Positions 6,516 to 10,569 of a DNA stretch of 10,569 bases are shown here, piece by piece. The notes beneath the pieces were generated by a model. That model did no database searches. It was not told where the DNA came from and saw only the letters and a program-made list of their open reading frames with translations. The stretch spans positions 1-10,569 of the forward strand of contig CANHLD010000053.1 of assembly GCA_947461325.1 (NCBI GenBank), read 5' to 3'. The DNA is from Comamonadaceae bacterium (GTDB lineage Bacteria > Pseudomonadota > Gammaproteobacteria > Burkholderiales > Burkholderiaceae_C). A program made the translations under genes and the position numbers. Within the stretch, counting starts at the first letter, position 1; each line of letters starts with the position of its first letter.

Positions 6516-6698
6516 TTACTTCTTCTCTTCAGCAGGTGCGGCAGCAGGAGCGGCAGCAGGAGCGGCAGCGTCAGCAGCAGGAGCGGCAGCAGCAGGTGCA
6601 GCAGCAGGAGCTTCAGCAGCAGGTGCGGGTGCTTCTTTTTTGCCACAAGCGACCAAAGCAGCGGCCAACAAAGTTGCCAAGAGGAGTGATTTTTTCAT
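6516..6698 (-). CDS. Ala/Pro-rich mini-lipoprotein
   Basis: A 60-residue predicted lipoprotein: basic N-terminus MKKS, hydrophobic signal core (5-14), lipobox LVA-Cys18 followed by GKK, then an Ala/Pro repeat tail (23-55) ending AEEKK. After processing only about 42 residues remain, almost all Ala and Pro with a charged end, so it is likely an extended tether rather than an enzyme. Gly at +2 of the mature protein (no Asp) fits outer-membrane sorting by the usual Lol rule. A good Shine-Dalgarno (AAAGGA) lies about 8 bases before the ATG. It has its own TATAAT promoter and a hairpin-rich leader of about 105 bases, and ends at the bidirectional terminator. Short lipoproteins of this type with a CGKKE start are common in Comamonadaceae and have no assigned function. 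The Ala codon runs make the gene internally repetitive and prone to length variation. Confidence 0.85.
   Translation of the reverse strand: MKKSLLLATLLAAALVACGKKEAPAPAAEAPAAAPAAAAPAADAAAPAAAPAAAPAEEKK
6541..6640. repeat. Imperfect 12/15-bp tandem repeats in the mini-lipoprotein gene
   Basis: GCAGCAGGAGCG is present twice in exact tandem (6541-6552, 6553-6564). Degraded versions differing by insertion of extra GCA triplets continue to about 6640. All differences keep the frame, giving PAAA-type peptide repeats on the minus strand. This is an obvious substrate for slippage and length polymorphism among strains. Confidence 0.75.
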
Positions 6699-6742
6699 GG
6701 GGGATTTCCTTTAATAGATACAAAAAACGTTTCAAGGGTTGC

Positions 6743-6787
6743 CACATACCCAAAAAAATCGGATATGTGACTGAGCCGTAGGACTCA
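6743..6787 (-). promoter_or_regulatory. Two consecutive hairpins in the leader of the mini-lipoprotein mRNA
   Basis: Read on the minus strand the first hairpin is TGAGTC (6787-6782) / GGCTCA (6777-6772), six pairs including one G-U, with a CTAC loop. The second is CACATATCC (6769-6761) / GGGTATGTG (6751-6743), nine pairs with one G-U and a 9-base loop rich in T. Both lie between the predicted start site (about 6803) and the ATG (6698). The second does not have a U-tract directly after it, so it is not a classical terminator. It could affect mRNA stability or translation; no known riboswitch class is recognised. Confidence 0.5.
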
Positions 6788-6809
6788 AGCTCCTTCAACT
6801 CAGCCTTCG

Positions 6810-6837
6810 ATTATAGGTGATTTCCCGAGCTTGCTAA
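6810..6837 (-). promoter_or_regulatory. Promoter of the mini-lipoprotein gene
   Basis: On the minus strand a perfect TATAAT (6815-6810) is preceded at 16 bases by TTAGCA (6837-6832; four of six consensus bases). The predicted start near 6803 leaves a leader of about 105 bases. The promoter begins at the roxA stop codon, so the lipoprotein can be expressed separately from roxA. Confidence 0.65.
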
Positions 6838-6848
6838 AACCTTAGCAA
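6831..6848. repeat. Perfect inverted repeat TTGCTAA-4-TTAGCAA over the roxA stop codon
   Basis: A 7-bp perfect dyad with a 4-base centre spans the roxA stop codon (6844-6842) and the -35 box of the lipoprotein promoter. There is no T-run after it on either strand, so it does not look like an intrinsic terminator. It could be an operator, a 3'-end stem protecting roxA mRNA, or chance. Confidence 0.45.
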
Positions 6849-7975
6849 TTTTGGGGCAAACTGTGTGCCCACCCGGCTTGCACCCAATCTTTGATCAATT
6901 GAAGAACTTCTGGTGCGGCAACGGCCAAATCAGCGCTTGACAACAGACGTTGATCTGCAAACTTTCGCAATACAAGGGCGTCATCTCCTTTGCAATGCCA
7001 ACTCTCCCCATTGAGAAATACACAATCTTTGTCGTAAAGCATCTTCGATTTCTTATCTAAACGTACACCTTTGATACTGTCTGGTCTTGCTTGTGATTCA
7101 AACCAAACCTCAGGTTTCGGTTCACTCAGCCACTCTCCGAGCGCACAAAAAATATCTTTTTCTTTGCCTAATTTTTGTTGCAAGCTGTCAATGGCAAATT
7201 TTTGTAATTGGCTCGGAATTTGGGCGGGATGGACGGTGGCTGATTGAAACGGATCACTGTACGTTTTCATGGTTTGCAAATTTTCAAAATCTGCCAGACG
7301 AGCCAATAAAACAGAGGCCATGGTGTGGTTGGTCTCAGCCTTGAAACCGATGGAGTACGTCATGCACTCACCCACCGCCACACCCTCGTGAGCGTAATGC
7401 GGGGGCAAATACAACATGTCACCCGCCTCTAGCAGCATGGTTTTGGCCGGTTTGAAATGCGACAGGATTTTCAAAGGCACATCGTCTCGCAATTGCAGAT
7501 TTTTCTGGGCGCTGATGCGCCAGCGCCTTTGGCCGTTTGCCTGCAACAAAAACACGTCGTAGCTGTCAAAGTGCGGCCCGACACCACCGCCGTCGCTGGC
7601 GTAACTGACCATCACATCGTCAAGCCGCGCATCCGGGATGAAACGAAAGCGGTTGCGCAATTGAGCGAACGCGTCCAAATGCAAATCCACACCTTGCACC
7701 AGTAAGGTCCAATGGGTTCGGCTCAGCGGCGGTAACGCACGCGGCTTGAACGGCCCACGCCGCATTTGCCAAGGCTGAGAATCGCCATCGCCGCTGACCA
7801 ATCTGGATTCGACATCCTCTTCAGACGCCAGTTCGAACAAAGCTTTTCTGGAAATCAAAGCTTGCATGCCGGGAATAGCTTGGCGAATCAGCAAAGGCTT
7901 TTTCTGCCAGTAGTCCCGCATGAATTCCTGCGGGCTGATGCTGCCCAGCACGGACGGCAAATCGTGTTTTTTCAT
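6842..7975 (-). CDS. roxA: JmjC/cupin ribosomal oxygenase, ribosomal protein uL16 3-hydroxylase (YcfD/RoxA-like)
   Basis: A 377-residue 2-oxoglutarate/Fe(II)-dependent oxygenase; E. coli YcfD (RoxA, 373 residues) hydroxylates an arginine of ribosomal protein L16. Visible features: N-terminal FMRDYWQKKPLLIRQAIPG (18-36), typical of this family, and the JmjC cupin core with iron ligands His135-x-Asp137 in GPHFDSYDVF and His196 in PPHYAHEGVA. LLQANGQRRWRI (143-154) lies between, and a winged-helix-like C-terminal region follows (about 255-377). The frame stays open to 8059, but ATG 7975 is chosen because GGAG lies about 8 bases upstream, the protein then begins right before the family N-terminus, and the longer form would overlap the divergent FKBP gene. 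The mini-lipoprotein follows downstream. Target assignment rests on family resemblance; a different ribosomal protein target cannot be excluded. Confidence 0.9.
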   Translation of the reverse strand: MKKHDLPSVLGSISPQEFMRDYWQKKPLLIRQAIPGMQALISRKALFELASEEDVESRLVSGDGDSQPWQMRRGPFKPRALPPLSRTHWTLLVQGVDLHLDAFAQLRNRFRFIPDARLDDVMVSYASDGGGVGPHFDSYDVFLLQANGQRRWRISAQKNLQLRDDVPLKILSHFKPAKTMLLEAGDMLYLPPHYAHEGVAVGECMTYSIGFKAETNHTMASVLLARLADFENLQTMKTYSDPFQSATVHPAQIPSQLQKFAIDSLQQKLGKEKDIFCALGEWLSEPKPEVWFESQARPDSIKGVRLDKKSKMLYDKDCVFLNGESWHCKGDDALVLRKFADQRLLSSADLAVAAPEVLQLIKDWVQAGWAHSLPQNC

Positions 7976-7992
7976 CTGTTTCTCCAAACTGC

Positions 7993-7998
7993 GACAAT
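7993..7998 (+). promoter_or_regulatory. Candidate -10 box of the FKBP gene (GACAAT) in a 31-base divergent region
   Basis: GACAAT ends 8 bases before the FKBP ATG with no Shine-Dalgarno between. A weak -35 (TTTTCA, 7969-7974, 18-base spacing) would lie across the roxA start codon. On the other strand CAGAAT (8002-7997) is a possible roxA -10 that overlaps this box by two bases. The two genes cannot have independent promoters without mutual overlap. Confidence 0.35.
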
Positions 7999-8006
7999 TC
8001 TGCCCC

Positions 8007-8528
8007 ATGAACATCACAAACGACTGCGTTGTCGCACTGACCTGGGTACTCAAAGACACCCAAGGCGAAATACTTGACGAACTCGACGACCCAGTGGAGT
8101 TTTATTTAGGTGGGCACGATTTGCTGGACAAAATTCAGCAAGCATTGCAAGACCACGAGGTTGGCGATCTGATCGATTTGCACCTGGAGCCGGAAGAAGC
8201 CTTTGGCGACTTTGACGAGTTGCTGGTGTTTTTGGAGCCGCGCGCGCTGTTCCCTGCTGAAATTGAAGAAGGCATGACGATTGAAGGCCATGCATTGCCC
8301 AAGGGATGCAACATCGAAGCGCCCAAGGATGTCATCTACACCATCACCGATATTTACCCGGAACACGTGGTGATTGACGGCAACCATCCGCTCTCCGGCA
8401 TGGCCTTGCGTATTTCACTCAAAGTGACCGGTGTGCGTCATGCAACCGAGCAAGAAAAACAGCACGGCACCTGCGGATCCGGTTTTTTCAGCTTGCCGCC
8501 TACACCGGGTAGTGATTTATTGCATTGA
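8007..8528 (+). CDS. FKBP-type peptidyl-prolyl cis-trans isomerase, SlyD-like
   Basis: A 173-residue cytosolic folding helper of the SlyD/SlpA branch of FKBPs. The split FKBP domain is visible: the N-terminal half with GEILDELDDPVEFYLGGHDL (20-39) and ALQDHEVGDLIDLHLEPEEA (46-65), the insert-in-flap chaperone domain at about 70-125 (ending HVVIDGNHPLSG, 120-131), and the return to the FKBP fold (ALRISLKVTGVRHAT, 133-147). It resembles E. coli SlyD but lacks the long His/Cys metal-binding tail; the C-terminus is only about 20 residues after EQEKQHG, with one Cys (156) and no His cluster, so nickel delivery is unlikely. The ATG at 8007 is chosen over the open frame upstream because it gives the family N-terminus and clears roxA. 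The start has no Shine-Dalgarno and may be leaderless. It ends base-to-base against the dut stop. Confidence 0.92.
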   Translation: MNITNDCVVALTWVLKDTQGEILDELDDPVEFYLGGHDLLDKIQQALQDHEVGDLIDLHLEPEEAFGDFDELLVFLEPRALFPAEIEEGMTIEGHALPKGCNIEAPKDVIYTITDIYPEHVVIDGNHPLSGMALRISLKVTGVRHATEQEKQHGTCGSGFFSLPPTPGSDLLH

Positions 8529-8978
8529 TCAGCGCTTGCCGGTAGAGCCGTAACCACCCTCGCCACGCACGCTGGCCCCGAAGAACTCATCCACCAGATT
8601 GAATTGCGCTTGCACCACCGGCACGATGACCAGTTGCGCGATGCGCTCCATCGGCTCTATGGTGAAGGCCACATCGCTGCGGTTCCATGCGCTGACCATC
8701 AACTGGCCTTGGTAATCGCTGTCAATCAACCCCACCAGATTACCCAGAACGATGCCGTGCTTATGGCCCAGGCCTGAGCGCGGTAGTATCAAAGCCGCAT
8801 AAGCCGGATCGTTCAAATGGATGGCCATGCCCGTGGGCACCAGTTGCCAGGCGTTGGGCTGTAATGTCAGAGGCGCATCCAGGCAGGCGCGTAAATCCAA
8901 GCCTGCGCTGCCCGGCGTGGCGTAGGCCGGCATGGCTTCGCGCAAACGCACATCCAAAATTTTCACGTCTAACTTCAT
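8529..8978 (-). CDS. dut: Deoxyuridine 5'-triphosphate nucleotidohydrolase (dUTPase)
   Basis: Trimeric dUTPase: hydrolyses dUTP to dUMP and pyrophosphate, keeping uracil out of DNA and feeding dTMP synthesis. It is 149 residues, as usual. All five motifs are present: I PGSAGLDLRA (22-31), II PRSGLGHKHG (66-75), III GNLVGLIDSDYQGQL (79-93) with catalytic Asp86 (Asp90 in E. coli), IV ERIAQLVI (111-118) and V RGEGGYGSTG (138-147). A clear Shine-Dalgarno (AAGGA) overlaps the end of the coaBC stop region, 10 bases separate the two genes, and they almost certainly share a transcript, the same linkage as in E. coli (coaBC-dut). The stop codon touches that of the convergent FKBP gene, and no terminator hairpin lies between them. 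Confidence 0.97.
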   Translation of the reverse strand: MKLDVKILDVRLREAMPAYATPGSAGLDLRACLDAPLTLQPNAWQLVPTGMAIHLNDPAYAALILPRSGLGHKHGIVLGNLVGLIDSDYQGQLMVSAWNRSDVAFTIEPMERIAQLVIVPVVQAQFNLVDEFFGASVRGEGGYGSTGKR

Positions 8979-8988
8979 TCGCTATTCC

Positions 8989-10206
8989 TTAACTGCGTTG
9001 TATGCGTTTGGCTATCTCGGCCACCAGTCGCTGTGCCAATTCGGTTTTGGGTGCGCGCGGCCATTCGGCAGCGCCGTTGGCATCGACCAGCAACAAAGCG
9101 TTATCGTCTGCGCCGAAAGTGTCCGCGCCTATGTTGCCGACGATCAGCGGTACTTTTTTGCGAGCCAATTTAGCCTGCGCATGCGCCAGCAAATCGTGGC
9201 TTTCCGCCGCAAAACCGACGCAATACAAATCGCCTTTTTGCGCCCTCTCGGTAGCCGCCGCTTCGGCCAAGATGTCAGGGTTTTCAGTCCAATGCATGGC
9301 AGGCATGCGGCCTGAAGCGTCTTTTTTGATTTTCTGCGTCGCGGCTTGCTCAGGCCGCCAATCGGCCACCGCGGCGGTCGCGATGAACACATCGGCACGC
9401 GGCAACTGCGCCATGACGGCAGCGTGCATGTCCAAAGCAGAACGGACATTTGTTCGACTCACGCCATATGGCGTGGCCAGCGACACCGGCCCGGCCACCA
9501 AGCTCACCTGCGCACCGGCCAGCGCAGCAGCCTGCGCCAGCGCAAAACCCATTTTTCCACTTGACAAATTGGTGATGCCGCGCACTGGGTCAATGGCCTC
9601 AAACGTAGGCCCTGCTGACACCAATATGTGTTTGCCAAGCAAAGGCTTGGACGCAAACGCGCTGATGACTTCGTGCAGCAATTCATCGGGTTCGAGCATG
9701 CGCCCATCACCGGTTTCGCCGCAAGCCTGCTCACCTTGCCCGACGCCCAGCACCTGCGCGCCATCGGCACGCAATTGCGCCATGTTGCGCTGCGTGGCCG
9801 GGTGCGACCACATTTCGCGGTTCATGGCGGGTGCGAGCAACAAGGGAACGCTGTCCAAGGGTCGCGCTAAACACATCAGGCTGAGCAAATCGTCGGCCCG
9901 ACCGTGCAACAGCTTGGCCATGAAATCGGCGCTGGCCGGTGCCACCAGAATCGCATCGGCTTCACGGCTCAAGTTGATGTGCGCCATGTTGTTGGTCTCT
10001 CGCGCGTCCCATTGCGAGACAAACACCGGCCGGTTACTCAATGCCTGCATGGTCACCGGCGTGATGAACTGCGCCGCCGCCTCGGTCATCACCACTTGCA
10101 CCGTCGCGCCCTGCTTGACCAGTGCGCGACAAAGCTCAGCGGCCTTGTAACAGGCGATGCCTCCGCTCAATCCAAGAACGATGTGTTTGTTGAGAAGTGA
10201 ACTCAT
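8989..10206 (-). CDS. coaBC: Bifunctional phosphopantothenoylcysteine decarboxylase / phosphopantothenate-cysteine ligase
   Basis: Makes 4'-phosphopantetheine in two steps of coenzyme A synthesis: CoaB joins 4'-phosphopantothenate to cysteine, CoaC decarboxylates the product. It is 405 residues (E. coli 406). The N-terminal CoaC flavoprotein domain (about 1-190) has GLSGGIA (12-18), catalytic His76 in MAHINLS, PAMNREMW (126-133) and the CoaC cysteine Cys162 in ACGETGDGRM. The C-terminal CoaB domain (191-405) has HILVSAGPT (193-201), DPVRGITNLSSGKMG (206-220) with Asn213, AAVADWRP (278-285) and KIKK (292-295). The frame is open to 10260, but ATG 10206 is chosen since it gives the family N-terminus MSSLLNKHIVLGLSGG, lies after an extended -10 box, and leaves room for the pyrG promoter. 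No Shine-Dalgarno precedes it. It is the first gene of a coaBC-dut operon. Confidence 0.97.
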   Translation of the reverse strand: MSSLLNKHIVLGLSGGIACYKAAELCRALVKQGATVQVVMTEAAAQFITPVTMQALSNRPVFVSQWDARETNNMAHINLSREADAILVAPASADFMAKLLHGRADDLLSLMCLARPLDSVPLLLAPAMNREMWSHPATQRNMAQLRADGAQVLGVGQGEQACGETGDGRMLEPDELLHEVISAFASKPLLGKHILVSAGPTFEAIDPVRGITNLSSGKMGFALAQAAALAGAQVSLVAGPVSLATPYGVSRTNVRSALDMHAAVMAQLPRADVFIATAAVADWRPEQAATQKIKKDASGRMPAMHWTENPDILAEAAATERAQKGDLYCVGFAAESHDLLAHAQAKLARKKVPLIVGNIGADTFGADDNALLLVDANGAAEWPRAPKTELAQRLVAEIAKRIQRS

Positions 10207-10213
10207 GGGGCGC

Positions 10214-10222
10214 AATGTAGCA
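10214..10222 (-). promoter_or_regulatory. Extended -10 promoter element of coaBC (TGCTACATT)
   Basis: On the minus strand TGC-TACATT matches the extended -10 form (TGn + hexamer) and ends 7 bases (GCGCCCC) before the coaBC ATG. No -35 is evident, as expected for an extended -10. The start site would fall at about the ATG, giving a leaderless coaBC-dut mRNA. Confidence 0.45.
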
Positions 10223-10242
10223 GAGGGTCGACACCTCCCCCC

Positions 10243-10260
10243 TATAATCCCTTTTTCCAC
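10243..10260 (+). promoter_or_regulatory. pyrG -10 box (TATAAT) and pyrimidine-rich start region
   Basis: A perfect TATAAT (10243-10248) is followed by CCCTTTTTCCAC, so transcription very likely starts in a run of C and T residues with no purine until 10259. No convincing -35 is visible at the normal spacing. The resulting leader would be about 35-40 bases. Pyrimidine gene promoters in other bacteria often use such start regions for nucleotide sensing, but that is only a possibility here. Confidence 0.6.
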
Positions 10261-10265
10261 CTACA

Positions 10266-10282
10266 GGGAACCGTGCGTTCCC
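10266..10282 (+). promoter_or_regulatory. Hairpin in the pyrG leader
   Basis: GGGAAC (10266-10271) and GTTCCC (10277-10282) form a perfect 6-bp stem with a 5-base loop, ending 9 bases before the pyrG ATG. No U-tract follows, so it is not an intrinsic terminator in this form. It could sequester the leader AGGGA or modulate initiation. Confidence 0.5.
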
Positions 10283-10291
10283 GCTTTGGAC

Positions 10292-10569
10292 ATGACCAAA
10301 TTTGTGTTTGTCACCGGCGGTGTGGTGTCTTCCCTGGGCAAGGGAATCGCCGCCGCCTCTCTCGCTGCGATTCTTGAATCGCGGGGTCTTAAAGTCACCC
10401 TGATCAAGCTCGACCCGTACATCAACGTCGATCCCGGCACCATGTCGCCGTTCGAGCACGGCGAGGTGTTTGTCACCGAAGACGGCGCCGAAACCGATCT
10501 GGATTTAGGCCACTACGAGCGCTTCATCACCACGCGCATGCGCCGCACCAACAACTTCACCACCGGCCA
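10292..10569 (+). CDS. pyrG: CTP synthase, N-terminal part (cut by window edge)
   Basis: Glutamine-dependent amination of UTP to CTP in the cytosol, with ATP. The first 92 residues of the synthase domain are visible and nearly match the family consensus: FVTGGVVSSLGKGIAAASLA (6-25) with the P-loop Lys17, KLDPYINVDPGTMSP (39-53), and HGEVFVTEDGAETDLDLGHY (56-75) with Mg-binding Asp71 (Asp72 in E. coli), then ERFITTRMRRTNNFTTG. The rest of the synthase and the glutamine amidotransferase domain lie off the right edge. The ATG at 10292 gives the standard start MTKFVFVTGG. Only a poor Shine-Dalgarno (GGA, 3 bases away) precedes it; a stable hairpin sits just upstream. It diverges from coaBC. Confidence 0.97.
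   Translation, partial: MTKFVFVTGGVVSSLGKGIAAASLAAILESRGLKVTLIKLDPYINVDPGTMSPFEHGEVFVTEDGAETDLDLGHYERFITTRMRRTNNFTTG

Noticed and set aside
6541..6640. CRISPR-like array
   Set aside because: The repeats are contiguous 12/15-bp coding units without spacers and stay in frame inside a gene.
6490..6781. Gln/Arg-rich and Ala/Gly-rich frames on the plus strand over the mini-lipoprotein
   Set aside because: They are by-products of triplet repeats. The minus frame has a lipobox, Shine-Dalgarno, promoter and terminator.
6831..6848. Rho-independent terminator for roxA
   Set aside because: The dyad is perfect but no T-run follows on the minus strand; it is kept only as an inverted repeat.
7976..8059. 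Longer roxA start at 8059
   Set aside because: It would overlap the divergent FKBP gene by about 50 bases and adds 28 residues outside the family; ATG 7975 has a GGAG site.
9002..10150. Open frame of 382 codons antisense to coaBC
   Set aside because: It mirrors coaBC exactly, encodes no recognisable domain, and arises from codon bias on the true strand. coaBC has every catalytic motif.
10228..10248. pyrG promoter with TCGACA as -35
   Set aside because: TCGACA (10228-10233) matches five of six bases, but the spacing to TATAAT is only 9 bases, too short for a sigma-70 promoter.

Overview
The window is a compact chromosomal stretch carrying mostly housekeeping genes. The set of genes (parE, dapA-bamC-metallohydrolase, the L16 hydroxylase next to a SlyD-like FKBP, coaBC-dut and pyrG) and the character of the proteins point to a Betaproteobacterium. 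Most likely it is a Burkholderiales member close to the Comamonadaceae, with moderate GC for that group. This placement is inference from recognised protein families; no ribosomal RNA or phylogeny is available here. There are no tRNA or rRNA genes, insertion sequences, CRISPR arrays or phage genes.

Layout. (1) 1-732, minus: N-terminal part of parE (topoisomerase IV subunit B), diverging from (2) a rightward run of seven genes, 842-6421. The first four are an MFS transporter, a 46-residue single-span membrane protein, a short-chain dehydrogenase and a small SAM methyltransferase. They are tightly packed (ATGA overlap, TAA directly followed by ATG, ATGA overlap) and probably translationally coupled. 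After a 51-base gap come dapA (lysine/diaminopimelate synthesis), bamC (outer-membrane protein assembly lipoprotein) and a YycJ/WalJ-type metallo-beta-lactamase-fold hydrolase, closed by a bidirectional hairpin terminator at about 6471-6500. (3) Leftward from 7975 to 6516: roxA/ycfD-like ribosomal protein uL16 hydroxylase, then an Ala/Pro-rich mini-lipoprotein with its own promoter and a structured leader. (4) 8007-8528, plus: SlyD-like FKBP prolyl isomerase, diverging from roxA across only 31 bases. (5) Leftward from 10206 to 8529: coaBC then dut; dut and the FKBP gene meet stop-to-stop with no base between them. (6) 10292 to the end, plus: start of pyrG (CTP synthase), diverging from coaBC.

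How they work together: most genes serve core functions (chromosome decatenation, cell-wall precursor and envelope assembly, ribosome modification and folding, coenzyme A, dTTP/CTP supply). The less understood part is the MFS / small membrane protein / SDR / methyltransferase cassette, whose substrate cannot be read from the sequence. The observations most worth testing are the in-frame junction between the tiny membrane protein and the SDR, the repeated -10-hexamer / 7-8 base C-rich spacer / ATG arrangement at four genes (suggesting leaderless mRNAs), the double-hairpin leader of the mini-lipoprotein, and the pyrimidine-rich start region plus hairpin of pyrG. I see no convincing wholly new multi-gene system.
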